Positions 55,501 through 63,417 are shown, counted from the first letter of the stretch. The stretch is DNA of 64,000 nt from JBBQZU01 sp038207425 (GCA_038207425.1 JBBQZU010000001.1:1-64000), one strand, 5' to 3'. The notes: generated by a model from the letters alone, not told the origin. Numbers and translations are program-made.

Positions 55501-56848
55501 TTGGATTAAGCATACGCGCATTTGAAAGCCTTTCAAAATCACGGCCATTCTCCAGACCTATGCCAGCAAGTACCTGGCTCGATTGTGAGAATTCCCTGAT
55601 TTGCTGATTGGAGTTCATCAGGTTATACAAACTGTTCTGACCATTAAAGGCGAAATTATTCAAAGGATTATCACCGATATTTATGGATAGTGAAGGATTC
55701 TGGTAATTTGCATCCTCGCCAAGATCAGTAAAGGCTATCACATTGCGTGTTTCCTGAACATTAGCAGTTTGATTGACTACCCAAACCTCAATACGGGTTA
55801 TTTGCACACCTGAGTTTACAATAGGTAAATTTCTAAGCGCCAAGTCATAGCTGTTTCTGAAAAATCCGCTTAGAAAATAGTGGCGGTTGGCTTCGTAATT
55901 GTCTACCCCGATAATGAAATTCTGGGTTTGGGCACCGCCTTGTACGTTGATGGTTTTTTTCTGTCCGCGCTCTTGCGAGAAAAGTGTAGTTGCGGTTAGC
56001 TTTCCAAATTTAAGCTCAGTTTTTATACCGAAAAGACTTTGGCTACCACTGATCAGCGAGTTATTGAGGGGCATGCTTACATTACCGGCCTCTATATTCT
56101 GAATAATCTCATCTTCGTAGCCGGTATATTGAATTTTGGTTTGGTTTTCAAAATCGAAAGTAGCTTCAGTATTGTAATTTGTGCTTAGCTTGAGTTTTTC
56201 ACCAATGTTTCCAACCACGTTTAGCTGTATTCGTTGATCAAAGTTGAAGGTGGTAATTGTACGTTGATTTACAGGAATAAGCGGGTTTTCGTTTTTGTTG
56301 ATGTTTAGACCAAAGATGAGCTCTGCTGTACCTTGTGGTTTAATTTCAACCTTGTTACCACCAAATAATCTGTCGAATGCTTCTCCTTTTACGTTTAGCG
56401 TGGGAGCAAATGGCTCAGGACCGGTTTTCTCGCTGCCAGCTATTTGCTCAGTAGAACGTATTTCTTTCCAGTAGTCCTTTACGGAATTTTTATTAACGTA
56501 TGCCATGTACTCATCAAAAGTCATGACAGTGGGGTTTCGGTAATCAATATTATCTCCAATGCGCTTATAGAAATAGTATTTACCTGTATCAGGATCGTAT
56601 TCTATTACATTGTTGATATTGCTGGGGTCAGTAAGTGTGATGCGACCCGTTTCCCCATATGGATTTACATTGTCTTGAAAAGGGAAAGGAAGGTTTGTAA
56701 TAGGTGAATCTACGGGTAGTATGACCACTTCGGGCAGGTATACTTCGTCAATAATTATAGCAGGACGGCCGGCATAGCCAGCCCATACAAGTGCAAGCAG
56801 CGCTAGAACAATTACATAGCGCCAATTATATATTAATTGATTCCCCAA
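49592..56848 (-). CDS. sprA: SprA, type IX secretion outer-membrane translocon
   Basis: A 2418-residue protein of the usual SprA size. SprA (Sov in Porphyromonas) forms the giant 36-strand outer-membrane barrel through which T9SS substrates leave the cell, and is needed for gliding in Flavobacteriia. An N-terminal hydrophobic signal (YVIVLALLALVWAGYAG, ~12-28) is followed by beta-rich sequence with repeated family blocks (SINIGDNPLNNFAFNGQNSL, PGHNKVVGRNGNAYIDDFEG, IWVNELRLSDFN) and a C-terminal strand ending in SLRFTLTQ. A charged low-complexity insert (GGKKAEGEEEDKKEKDAN) lies near residue ~1940. The start is a TTG at 56848; only three sense codons precede it after an upstream stop, and no ATG is available. 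It follows ruvA by 17 bases. Confidence 0.96.
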   Translation of the reverse strand: MGNQLIYNWRYVIVLALLALVWAGYAGRPAIIIDEVYLPEVVILPVDSPITNLPFPFQDNVNPYGETGRITLTDPSNINNVIEYDPDTGKYYFYKRIGDNIDYRNPTVMTFDEYMAYVNKNSVKDYWKEIRSTEQIAGSEKTGPEPFAPTLNVKGEAFDRLFGGNKVEIKPQGTAELIFGLNINKNENPLIPVNQRTITTFNFDQRIQLNVVGNIGEKLKLSTNYNTEATFDFENQTKIQYTGYEDEIIQNIEAGNVSMPLNNSLISGSQSLFGIKTELKFGKLTATTLFSQERGQKKTINVQGGAQTQNFIIGVDNYEANRHYFLSGFFRNSYDLALRNLPIVNSGVQITRIEVWVVNQTANVQETRNVIAFTDLGEDANYQNPSLSINIGDNPLNNFAFNGQNSLYNLMNSNQQIREFSQSSQVLAGIGLENGRDFERLSNARMLNPNEYTFNERLGFISLNQALNNAEVLGVAYQYTLAGTTYQVGDLSNDGVAAPNALYLKMLKSTILDVRNPMWDLMMKNVYSLGAFQVNSMDFILNVWYNDPREGIDLPIIPEPQVQNTPLIQIFELDKLDLNGNPQPDGRFDFVDQAATMGGTINAQNGRVYFPVIEPFGQHLYTKLQTAGVSEERINEIVYPQLYDSTKIVAQQNFLFLNRFKLKGSYKSASSDEIALNALNIPQGAVRVTAGGVPLIENQDFTVDYNLGRVKILNTGLLESQTPIQISVESNTLFSIQTRRLMGARFDYRVNKGFNLGATIMNLNERPLTQKVNIGDEPMNNTLVGFDANYQTESRFLTDMVNALPFLNTKETSKIDAAFEFAQLIPGHNKVVGRNGNAYIDDFEGTISLIDLRNFASWGLASIPQYQPNRFPEASLNNDLRLGYNRAKFGWYIMDPLFFRNDNLTPNNVNNQRHYQREVTENEVFPDRELPAGTPANIATLDFAFWPSDRGPYNYDAEPSITSAGINPATGALNEPNTRWGGAMRAINTTDFEQTNVEFIQFWVMDPYNSDTRDFLGTQGNARGKLLVNIGNVSEDVLRDGQMSFENGLPPDPNNPNGLLTENSSWGRIPTTQSIVNAFDNTTNSNRQQDVGYDGWGDQDEREFFSNFLDRITSLPGVSPDVISATNADPSTDNFKFYRSSTFDAQGTDIIDRYRNFNGFEGNSVTTQDSPEAYPTQATTLPTTEDTNQDLTLGEAEQYYQYSIDMPDPQVAPSEWQVGNNYITDVIDGIAPDGRQVRWYQYKIPVRDGQSVNNIQDLRSIRFMRIVLSGFDTPMILRFARLELIRGEWRRYTQTLREGDGVIGPPGDTEFDILAVNIEENSQRIPLNYVTPPGISREIDAGTANLRSLNEQSLVLRVRNLEDGDARAAFRAVNIDMRMYGNLEMFIHGESLDLNNLIAFGDVSVFVRLGTDFDQNFYEYEIPVIPTDLNAASTPQNIWPEGNNMKIEFSKLQDAKNKRNQLGFPDQQIYDVPDGNRRIRIRGNPVLSAVRVIMIGVRNPNAGANIWAMDDGSRESAEIWVNELRLSDFNNDGGWAALARVNTQLADFGTVSLSGNIMTPNFGSLESRVAERPQETSMGYDVNSSLELGKFLPEESGIKIPMYIGQAEQFIQPRFDPLAPDLELRDVLDGLSPNEQSEIRARSQTYTRRRSLNFTNVRKERVNTEKKPMPWDIENFNATFAYSDRNFYDINTTFDNQRQYRLGVGYNFALKPKNYKPFATSKFLSSTKWLALISDFNFFLAPKSFSMRTEINRMYSETQFRNNFDDFDFEQPTLFTKTFTWSRIYDLQYDLTNSLKFTYSANNMSFVQEPPGRVDRSDRGSFNQVRDSIWQSVTNFGENVTFNQTVGGNYKIPIEKIPILDWLSLDARYTGTYNWNRAPFSQDTLGNVIQNARNMSLNGQMNFLTLYNKIPYFKNVNNKFQRQGRSAGRPLTAPPTKGGKKAEGEEEDKKEKDANSINAFDYMAKLFMSLKNITLVYSLNEGTILPGYNRKSNLFGMDPGFNAPGIGFVLGHQFENFNRQAALKGWLVQNGFLNSQYVETYTEDFNMRINLEPLPNMRIEITASRRRSFNDGSFFRFNEDLQQFLEESQFQTGSITTTMIAWPTAWTQNLSNNVSPTFEEFKDLRDEISNRLALETGLSTPGSGFEGNFADGFGPSSQDVLIPAFVAAYTGRGADKVNLFLEDYTILDAVRNPNWNFSYDGLSKIPALKKYFRNINLSHAYRSTFSVNNFTTNLAAGEDFNGDPLRDNSPEQNFIPTKQITAITLSEQISPLLRIDMTLQNSLIINLETGRTRTLAFSTANFQLTENRSIDWVIGTGYRFPNVALKIGGKTRKSDLNIRADLNIRDTEMIARRMDEGTNQITSGQNLVSIKTSIDYVISDRLNIRAFYDHQINKPKVSISFPTMNINTGISLRFTLTQ
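49613..49620 (-). promoter_or_regulatory. gcvH promoter inside the 3' end of sprA
   Basis: On the minus strand TATCTTTG matches TAnnTTTG and ends 32 bases before the gcvH ATG. It is within the last ten codons of sprA, so gcvH can be transcribed apart from the long upstream gene. Confidence 0.5.
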
Positions 56849-56865
56849 CCAGCAATAATATTAAG

Positions 56866-57450
56866 CTACAAGCTTTTAAGGCTTTGCTTTATCAAATCTT
56901 CAATCCGTATCGATTCATCGCTCTTTTCCAGTATGTCATCGACAACTTTCTGAGCTTTGCGCGGGTCGAAACCCAAATTGCGCAAGGCTCTTAACGCCTC
57001 TGATCTGATCGTATTGCCCGATTCGTTAAAAATTTCAAAAACAGTTTCACCTCCCTGCACTTTGTCTCTGAGATCCACAATGATACGTTGGGCAGATTTT
57101 GCTCCAATTCCTTTAATTTTTTTCAAGGTTTCAACATCACCTGCCATGATTGCTGATTGCAATTCAGATGGTTTCAAGGTGCTGAGTGCTGCAATGGCTG
57201 AAGCAGGACCAATACCCGAAACTGAAATGAGACTTCTGAACATAGCACGCTCGGCTGACGTGGCAAAACCATAGAGTGTATGGGCATCTTCACGCACAGC
57301 GAAGTGTACAAGGAGCTTTGCTTGGCTTTTGGCGGAAAGCGCCTCAAAAGTATTCAGGGTGATGTTTAATATGTAGCCCACGCCCCCAGTTTCTAACACG
57401 GCATGCGCGGGCGTTTTGGATATCAGTGTGCCTGATATAAATTCTATCAT
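56866..57450 (-). CDS. ruvA: Holliday junction DNA helicase subunit RuvA
   Basis: A 194-residue protein that binds four-way DNA junctions and loads RuvB. Domain I is an OB fold (MIEFISGTLISKTPAHAVLE), domain II holds two helix-hairpin-helix motifs (ISVSGIGPASAIAALS and LKKIKGIGAKSAQRIIVDL), and a short C-terminal domain III (EALRALRNLGFDPRKAQKVV) contacts RuvB. Complete. It is the first gene of ruvA-sprA-gcvH-vanZ and is divergent from the sirtuin gene, with a 20-bp palindrome just upstream. Confidence 0.96.
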   Translation of the reverse strand: MIEFISGTLISKTPAHAVLETGGVGYILNITLNTFEALSAKSQAKLLVHFAVREDAHTLYGFATSAERAMFRSLISVSGIGPASAIAALSTLKPSELQSAIMAGDVETLKKIKGIGAKSAQRIIVDLRDKVQGGETVFEIFNESGNTIRSEALRALRNLGFDPRKAQKVVDDILEKSDESIRIEDLIKQSLKSL

Positions 57451-57458
57451 TCTGCAGT

Positions 57459-57478
57459 TTAATAAACCGGTTTATTAA
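57459..57478. promoter_or_regulatory. Perfect 20-bp palindrome upstream of ruvA
   Basis: The arms TTAATAAACC and GGTTTATTAA join without spacer, giving a perfect palindrome 8 bases before the ruvA ATG. Symmetry of this length suggests a dimeric repressor site. With no T-run and an AT-rich stem it is a poor terminator. Confidence 0.55.
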
Positions 57479-57560
57479 TTTATCGTATCCTCTCCCTTTG
57501 TAGATCAAAATACAAATTTTGTGAACGATATGCCCAAATTGGGGCGTAAATGTAAAAATC

Positions 57561-57568
57561 TACTTTTG
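57561..57568 (+). promoter_or_regulatory. -7 promoter box of the sirtuin gene
   Basis: TACTTTTG matches TAnnTTTG, 32 bases before the ATG at 57599. Confidence 0.55.
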
Positions 57569-57598
57569 GAAATGCACAAAGCATTAGACAAAGTTTAG

Positions 57599-58291
57599 AT
57601 GAAGTATAAAATTATGGTGTTTACTGGTGCCGGCATGAGCGCTGAAAGTGGGTTAAAGACCTTTCGTGATTCGGGGGGCCTGTGGGAAGATCACCGGATT
57701 GATGATGTGGCGACCCCCGAAGCCTGGAAAAGAAATCCTGAGATGGTGCTTCGTTTTTATAATGAACGTTATCGCCAACTTAGGCAGGCAGAACCAAATG
57801 GTGCCCACTTAGCCCTTGCAAAGTTAGAAGCAGCCTATAATGTACAGATCATCACGCAGAATGTGGATGATTTGCATGAGCGAGCAGGATCCTGCAATAT
57901 TTTGCACCTCCACGGAGAGCTTACTAAATGTCGCAGTAATTTAGATGAAAACGTTATTTACCCTATGCCACCAAGTGGATTGCAAATTGGCGATTTGTGC
58001 AAATTTGGAAGCCAACTCAGACCGCATATCGTGTGGTTTGGGGAACCGGTACCTGCCATGATACAAGCAGAAAAACTGGTTGCAGAAGCTGATTTACTAA
58101 TTGTTATTGGCACATCTCTCATTGTTTACCCGGCCGCAGGCTTGGTTTTTCAAGCAAAACCTGGTGTAGAAATTATTATTGCTGACCCGGGTGAACTGAA
58201 TTATACCCTGTGGGATAGGGCAAAACATATCAGAGGCAATGCTGCTACTACCATACCAATATTGGTAGAAGAACTACTAAACAAGGCATAA
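57599..58291 (+). CDS. Sirtuin (SIR2-family NAD-dependent deacylase)
   Basis: A 230-residue cytoplasmic enzyme that removes acyl groups from lysines using NAD. The NAD motif GAGMSAESGLKTFRD (10-24), ITQNVDDLHERAG (85-97) and the catalytic His105 in LHLHGE are present. Tyr54 and Arg57 in FYNERYRQ match the YxxR pair that recognises succinyl and malonyl groups in SIRT5/CobB-type sirtuins, so desuccinylation is likely. Of the four zinc-binding cysteines only single residues remain (TKCRS, DLCKFG), so the structural zinc is probably absent. It is divergent from ruvA and ends at a bidirectional terminator. Confidence 0.93.
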   Translation: MKYKIMVFTGAGMSAESGLKTFRDSGGLWEDHRIDDVATPEAWKRNPEMVLRFYNERYRQLRQAEPNGAHLALAKLEAAYNVQIITQNVDDLHERAGSCNILHLHGELTKCRSNLDENVIYPMPPSGLQIGDLCKFGSQLRPHIVWFGEPVPAMIQAEKLVAEADLLIVIGTSLIVYPAAGLVFQAKPGVEIIIADPGELNYTLWDRAKHIRGNAATTIPILVEELLNKA

Positions 58292-58293
58292 AA

Positions 58294-58317
58294 AAAACCT
58301 TGGGAATCCAAGGTTTT
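58294..58317. terminator. Bidirectional terminator
   Basis: A perfect 10-bp stem AAAACCTTGG (58294-58303) with CCAAGGTTTT (58308-58317), loop GAAT, between the convergent sirtuin and T9SS-cargo genes. Confidence 0.9.
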
Positions 58318-58342
58318 AAACCGTAATTCTATGTACCAATGG

Positions 58343-59053
58343 CTATTTTACGATCAATTTGCCATTAGAAATCATTCGACTCGCACTCATAAATGAGTAC
58401 ATATAAATGCCTGCCTGAAGATCAGAAATATTTATTTCGAGAATACCATTCTGAGCGGTTAGTGGCACTTGCTTTACCTGCTGTCCTACCAGGTTATACA
58501 AAGTAATTGTAGCATGTTGAGCTGATTGATTAAGTGAATACTGGAAACGAACTACGTCGTAAGCAGGATTGGGTTGTGGTAAGCCAATTTGTCCCAGATC
58601 GGCGTTCTTAACAGCACTTGCAACGCTAACCTGAAATTCAATGGTGACGCAAGTTTGATTGGTGAAATCGGTTTCGTCATAAAAGCAATATTCTACTGTA
58701 GTACTACCCGCATTGCCTACAGGCAGATAATCCGCATAGAAATTAGGAACGCTTTGGCCGGGGCCGATGGGTATTGAAGTAGGGGAGATATATACCTGCG
58801 GCGTGTAGCACTGCTCCCAGCAAAAATAGTTGTAAGTGCCAGGTACTTCAGAAATAATGAATTTTCTTACTTTGACATTTAAAGTATAACTTGAATTGTT
58901 CTTAATGTCAAAAGAGGTGGTAAGCAGAGCATCATCTGTAGTGCCATAAACTATGGTCTGAGGATCGATTGCTTCTAAATCTGACTGGGCGAAAGATATG
59001 TTTGCCGAAAGGCAGACAAGAAGCAATAAGAGTAGGGTAAAAGTTTTCTTCAT
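58343..59053 (-). CDS. Secreted protein with T9SS sorting domain
   Basis: A 236-residue exported protein: signal peptide 1-22 (FTLLLLLLVCLSANISFAQ), an Ig-like beta domain (~25-145) with four cysteines suited to disulfides (YFCWEQCYTP, VEYCFYDE, NQTCVTIEF), and a T9SS type A sorting domain (~160-236, PQPNPAYDVVRFQYSL, LYNLVGQQV, LQAGIYMYSF). The Ig-like part may serve as a binding module; the ligand is unknown. It faces the sirtuin gene and is divergent from the Omp28 gene. A TATATTTG promoter box precedes it. Confidence 0.85.
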   Translation of the reverse strand: MKKTFTLLLLLLVCLSANISFAQSDLEAIDPQTIVYGTTDDALLTTSFDIKNNSSYTLNVKVRKFIISEVPGTYNYFCWEQCYTPQVYISPTSIPIGPGQSVPNFYADYLPVGNAGSTTVEYCFYDETDFTNQTCVTIEFQVSVASAVKNADLGQIGLPQPNPAYDVVRFQYSLNQSAQHATITLYNLVGQQVKQVPLTAQNGILEINISDLQAGIYMYSFMSASRMISNGKLIVK

Positions 59054-59080
59054 AGCAAAAGGGTTTCTTAAATTCTACAC

Positions 59081-59088
59081 CAAATATA
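59081..59088 (-). promoter_or_regulatory. -7 promoter box of the 58.3-kb secreted-protein gene
   Basis: On the minus strand TATATTTG matches TAnnTTTG and ends 27 bases before the ATG at 59053. No TTTG is visible at the -33 distance. Confidence 0.5.
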
Positions 59089-59251
59089 AGTACAAATACT
59101 TCATTTTGTAACATCTATGAATTGTGATTTTATAATAGGAATCCAAGCGAGAACTTCATTCGGAGAATAAATATGTCAGGTTTTATTGAGAAGTGGTTTG
59201 CCCGATGCTATCTTAGCAGTCCGAAATTTTAACCAAATTATTACCTGCAAA

Positions 59252-61150
59252 ATGAAAAAACTTTTACTTTCTGCCCTGTCTGTGGCGCTTTTAACAGCCG
59301 CCAATGCTCAGGTTCTTGTTTCAGAATCTTTCAGCGGTACCACTCTTCCTGATGGCTGGACCAAGACTTCACTGAATCCTATTGGCTGGGTTTTTGGAAC
59401 GCCTGCTTCCCTTTCTAGCACTTACTGGACTATACCGGCACATACCGGCAATTGTGCAGCATCAAATGATGATGGAAACGATAATAATGCCGCCTTGCAT
59501 AATTCCAGCATGGATTTGCTTATCACTCCTTCAATTGATCTAAGTAGCGCATCGGCATGTGCTTTGACTTTTGATGTGTTCAATAACGGTGCCTGGGGTT
59601 CTACTGCTCATCTGCGCGTGTCAACTGATGGAGGGACTACTTTTACAGAGTTTAATACTATTACTGCTGACCCGGCATGGCGCACTGTTAACGTGTCATT
59701 GAATGCATACATTGGCAACAGCGATGTTAAAATCGCCTTCCGCCATAATGACAATAATCTATGGGCAGGTGGTTTGGCTGTAGATAATGTTGTTATTTTC
59801 ATTCCACCAAATGACAATGCCGGATTGGTATCAATTACCACGCCAGCATTTGTGATGAACAATACTGAAGTTACAATTAGCGGTGTAATCGAAAACAGTG
59901 GAGCTAATAATATCTCTTCGGTAACGCTCGACTGGTCGGCTGGCAGTCAAAGTGGTTCGCACACTTTCAATGGCCTGAATTTGGCTTCTTTTCAAACATA
60001 TGCTTTTTCACACCCGGTTGCATTAGACCTTGGCAATGAGAATATAGCCTTTGAAGTTGTGATTACCCAAACAAATGGAGAAGTAGATGCTGATCCTACT
60101 GATAACACAGGTAATCATCTTGTCCATGCACTGCTATTCAACCCTGCCAAGAAGATACTTGTAGAGCAAGGTACTGGCACGTGGTGTGGCTGGTGTCCAA
60201 GAGGTCATGTATTCTCCGAGTTTATGGCTGAAACCTATCCCAATTCTATTGAAGTAGCAGTTCATAATGGTGATCCTATGACCAATTCTATCTATGACGC
60301 AGGTATGAGTTCAAGAATTGGTGGTTACCCAAGCGGGCTTGTTGACCGCTACTTTATGGATATCGATCCATCAGAGTTTGAAGCAGCATACCTTGAGCGT
60401 ATAGTTCAGCAAACTTTTGCTGAAGTAGGTGTTGATCTGGTGTACAATCAAACAACCCGCAACCTGCAAATGACAGTGAGTGCAAACTTCGCGGCATTTG
60501 TAGAAGGTGATTACCGTTTGAACGCAATCGTTGTAGAGGATGATGTAACCGGAACGGGTTCTGCATACAATCAGGCAAATTTTTACTCCGGCGGACAAGC
60601 GGGTCCAATGGGAGGATGGGAGAGTCTGCCAAATCCAGTTCCTGCCAGCCAAATGGTATATCATCATGTAGGCCGACGCATTATGGGCGGTTGGAATGGT
60701 ACTGTTGGTACTATTGCTTCACAGGTTGTGCCGGGAACCGTTTACAGTACTACCTACTCACTCACTTTGCCAAACACTTGGGATCACACTAAAATCAGCG
60801 TTGTTGGCCTTATCATCGACCAGTCAAATGAGAGTTTGGTAAACGCCGAGGAATCAGGTGAAATACTGAGTACCGATACCCAGAAAGATTTTGGCTTCAG
60901 CTTTGATGTATTCCCAAATCCTGCAAGCAGCCATGTGAATATCGCTCTTGGAATGGAAAGACCGGGTGCTGTGGTTTATGAAGTTTTTGACATGACCGGC
61001 AAATTGGTGAAGTCATACGGAACAGGATCGCTTTCACCGGGTGAGTACTTCCAAACTTTGGATGTTACAAATCTGCAAAGCGGTTTCTACTTCGTAACGG
61101 TAAGTATTGACGGTAATAGAATTACCAAAAAACTTGCTGTAAGCAAGTAA
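59252..61150 (+). CDS. Omp28-related thioredoxin-like T9SS cargo protein
   Basis: A 632-residue exported protein in four parts: signal peptide (LLLSALSVALLTAANAQ, 1-20); a jelly-roll adhesin-type domain (~22-190, FSGTTLPDGWTKTS, with LAVDNVVIF at its end); a CARDB-like domain (~195-295); an Omp28-type thioredoxin-like domain (~298-545) with the CxxC pair Cys312/Cys315 in GTWCGWCPRGH; and a T9SS type A sorting domain (~560-632, VFPNPASSHVNIAL, LQSGFYFVTV). A redox-active pair exported to the cell surface is suggested. The ATG at 59252 opens the signal peptide; the frame extends 22 codons further upstream, but those codons do not look coding. A strong terminator follows. Confidence 0.9.
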   Translation: MKKLLLSALSVALLTAANAQVLVSESFSGTTLPDGWTKTSLNPIGWVFGTPASLSSTYWTIPAHTGNCAASNDDGNDNNAALHNSSMDLLITPSIDLSSASACALTFDVFNNGAWGSTAHLRVSTDGGTTFTEFNTITADPAWRTVNVSLNAYIGNSDVKIAFRHNDNNLWAGGLAVDNVVIFIPPNDNAGLVSITTPAFVMNNTEVTISGVIENSGANNISSVTLDWSAGSQSGSHTFNGLNLASFQTYAFSHPVALDLGNENIAFEVVITQTNGEVDADPTDNTGNHLVHALLFNPAKKILVEQGTGTWCGWCPRGHVFSEFMAETYPNSIEVAVHNGDPMTNSIYDAGMSSRIGGYPSGLVDRYFMDIDPSEFEAAYLERIVQQTFAEVGVDLVYNQTTRNLQMTVSANFAAFVEGDYRLNAIVVEDDVTGTGSAYNQANFYSGGQAGPMGGWESLPNPVPASQMVYHHVGRRIMGGWNGTVGTIASQVVPGTVYSTTYSLTLPNTWDHTKISVVGLIIDQSNESLVNAEESGEILSTDTQKDFGFSFDVFPNPASSHVNIALGMERPGAVVYEVFDMTGKLVKSYGTGSLSPGEYFQTLDVTNLQSGFYFVTVSIDGNRITKKLAVSK

Positions 61151-61172
61151 TTTTAAGTCATTTGAAATCTCA

Positions 61173-61200
61173 GTCCGCGGCTTATGCCGCGGACTTTATT
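61173..61200 (+). terminator. Rho-independent terminator
   Basis: A perfect 9-bp GC-rich stem GTCCGCGGC (61173-61181) with GCCGCGGAC (61186-61194), loop TTAT, then TTTATT. It separates the Omp28 gene from the tlpA-like gene 15 bases beyond. Confidence 0.9.
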
Positions 61201-61208
61201 TTCTAAAT

Positions 61209-61700
61209 ATGAAATCACTTGCGCTCTGCTTGTTGCTTCTAATTGTTTCGACAGCATCTTTTGCTCAGAAAACTATTCCAGCCATTCCAGTCAAAGACCT
61301 TCAGGGCCATACCTTCAATACAGGAGAGTTAAATAATGATGGCAAGCCAATGATTATAAACTTTTGGGCCACATGGTGCGCTCCATGCAAGCGTGAGCTT
61401 AACACTATTGCCGAAGTATATGATGAATGGCAGAAAGAAACAGGTGTTAAACTTATCGCGATTTCTATTGACGATGCCAGAAGCCAATCGCGCGTGCTTC
61501 CTTTTATCAATGGATCGTCTTGGGAGTATGAAATTTATATCGATGCAAATCAGGATTTCAAACGCGCAATGGGTGTGAATAATGTTCCCCATACCTTCTT
61601 GGTTGATGGAAATGGATATGTAGTATGGCAGCATAATAACTACAGCCCCGGCGATGAAGAGGAGCTTTATGACAAGATACGCGCACTAACCGGTAAATGA
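61209..61700 (+). CDS. TlpA-family thiol-disulfide reductase
   Basis: A 163-residue exported thioredoxin-fold protein. Signal peptide 1-19 (ALCLLLLIVSTASFAQ). The active site is WCAPC with Cys57 and Cys60, followed by the usual TlpA/ResA features: LIAISIDDAR and the cis-proline loop NNVPHTFLVDG. It would reduce disulfides in the periplasm or outer envelope, with an unknown electron donor. Its last bases overlap the DUF6029 start (ATGA), so the two are translationally coupled. Confidence 0.93.
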   Translation: MKSLALCLLLLIVSTASFAQKTIPAIPVKDLQGHTFNTGELNNDGKPMIINFWATWCAPCKRELNTIAEVYDEWQKETGVKLIAISIDDARSQSRVLPFINGSSWEYEIYIDANQDFKRAMGVNNVPHTFLVDGNGYVVWQHNNYSPGDEEELYDKIRALTGK

Positions 61701-63412
61701 CAAGATTTCAAAATATTGCCATTGCAGCTTTTATCTGGCTTATTGTCACACCCCATAACCTATTTGCTCAGGAAGACTTAGGTCAATTCAGTGGAAATTT
61801 TCAGATTGACGGGCAACTGTACAGACCCGATACGGCCATAAACGCTGTAGTTCCTCCTGAGAAAATGGCCTTGAGCGGATTTGGCAATTTGCTCTATACC
61901 CGCGGCAAACTTTCCGGTGGTATTCGTTTCGAAACATATATTCCTGCACCGGTGGCATATCCTGCAGGAGCTAAGTGGACAGGCACTGGCATAGGTTACC
62001 GATTTGCGCGCTACAGCGAGGAAAGTTTTGACATTACGGTTGGTAATTTCTATGAGCAGTTTGGTTCGGGCATGGTGCTGCGAACTTGGGAAGACAGAGG
62101 GCTTGGGGTGGACTACTCCCTCGATGGTGTTCGAGTAATAACCAAGCCTTATAGAGGTATAAGCATCACTGCACTTTATGGCAAACAAAGGTTTAATTTC
62201 AATAATGGACTTGTAAATGGCGGTGGCATAGTTCGTGGAGTAAATGCGGATATTGACATTTCAGAAATGCTAGATTCGCTAATGTTCATTCCAGGTCAAT
62301 TGATGATTGGCGGTAGCTTTGTTAGCAAATACGAAAGAAATACAAGTTCGCAGTTTGACTATCCTGAGAATGTAGGCGCCGGCTCCCTTAGAATGAAATA
62401 CAGTCTACGCAATTTTCAATTGGCAGGCGAGTATGCATTTACAGGCGAGAACCCGTCAAGGTTAAATTCTCAAATAATTCCAATCCCACCCGATCAGGAT
62501 CCCGGGGTGGGCTTATGGTTGCCTGGAAATGGTATAAACCTTAATGCTACCTACTCCCAAAAAGGATTTGGAATCTCTCTGACAGCTTCCACCTTGGCCA
62601 ATATGTCTTTTCAGAGCGAAAGAAATGCGGGCCCTTTTGATTCTTGGATCAATTATCTTCCACCTACCAGTATTTTACAAACTTATCTGCTTGCTCAATT
62701 GTACCCTTATGCTACACAGCCAAACGGAGAAGTCTCATACCGTGGTGAACTTTACTATCATTTCAAGAAAGAATCACTGCTTGGTGGAGCTACAGGGCTG
62801 AAGTTCGATATGAGTTTTACGCAGATAAAGCAACCAAGAATTACCATGCTTGATGATTTGGGAACTACCCGAAATGGTGCAGAAATTTCACTGTTTCGCT
62901 CTGGTGAATTAACCTATTATGCAGATTTCAATGCCAAGCTATCCAAAACTATTTCAAAAAAATTCAAAGCAAGCTTATTCTATATGAACCTTGTATACAA
63001 CAATGACGTGATACAGGGAGCTTACGATTTTAATAATGAAGCTGCCAAAGGCACGGTGTATGCCGATATGATTGTCTTCGAAGGAAATTTGAAAGTGAAC
63101 CGGACCAACAACTTGCGTTTTGAAATTCAGGCCTTGTTTACGGATCAGCACTTACAAGATTGGCTCTCAGTGGTAGCTGAGTATACCGTATCTCCACATT
63201 GGTTTTTCTCGGCTATTAATCAGTACAATTATGGTAATGCCGATGGCGACTTTTTTAATTTTCCCGTGGGAAGTCTTGGATATATAAAAGATAGTAGCCG
63301 TATATCCCTAAGCTATGGCAGGCAGCGCGCTGGAGTATTTTGCGTAGGCGGGATATGCCGCGTTGTGCCTGCAGCAAATGGACTTACCATAAATATCACC
63401 AGTAGTTTTTAA
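61697..63412 (+). CDS. DUF6029-family outer-membrane barrel protein
   Basis: A 571-residue exported protein with signal peptide (NIAIAAFIWLIVTPHNLFAQ, ~5-24) and beta-rich sequence with many alternating aromatic strands, ending in LTINITSSF, a terminal Phe as in outer-membrane barrels. Family-like segments include ITVGNFYEQFGSGMVLRTWE and GIRFETYIPAPVAYP. The function of DUF6029 is not established. Coupling to the tlpA-like gene by a 4-base overlap and a CxxC lipoprotein 9 bases downstream suggest a part in thiol redox or in folding of surface proteins. Confidence 0.85.
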   Translation: MTRFQNIAIAAFIWLIVTPHNLFAQEDLGQFSGNFQIDGQLYRPDTAINAVVPPEKMALSGFGNLLYTRGKLSGGIRFETYIPAPVAYPAGAKWTGTGIGYRFARYSEESFDITVGNFYEQFGSGMVLRTWEDRGLGVDYSLDGVRVITKPYRGISITALYGKQRFNFNNGLVNGGGIVRGVNADIDISEMLDSLMFIPGQLMIGGSFVSKYERNTSSQFDYPENVGAGSLRMKYSLRNFQLAGEYAFTGENPSRLNSQIIPIPPDQDPGVGLWLPGNGINLNATYSQKGFGISLTASTLANMSFQSERNAGPFDSWINYLPPTSILQTYLLAQLYPYATQPNGEVSYRGELYYHFKKESLLGGATGLKFDMSFTQIKQPRITMLDDLGTTRNGAEISLFRSGELTYYADFNAKLSKTISKKFKASLFYMNLVYNNDVIQGAYDFNNEAAKGTVYADMIVFEGNLKVNRTNNLRFEIQALFTDQHLQDWLSVVAEYTVSPHWFFSAINQYNYGNADGDFFNFPVGSLGYIKDSSRISLSYGRQRAGVFCVGGICRVVPAANGLTINITSSF

Positions 63413-63417
63413 CTTTG
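63410..63417 (+). promoter_or_regulatory. -7 promoter box before the CxxC lipoprotein gene
   Basis: TAACTTTG matches TAnnTTTG, overlaps the last base of the DUF6029 stop and ends 4 bases before the ATG at 63422. The gene may thus also be transcribed by itself with almost no leader. Confidence 0.4.
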
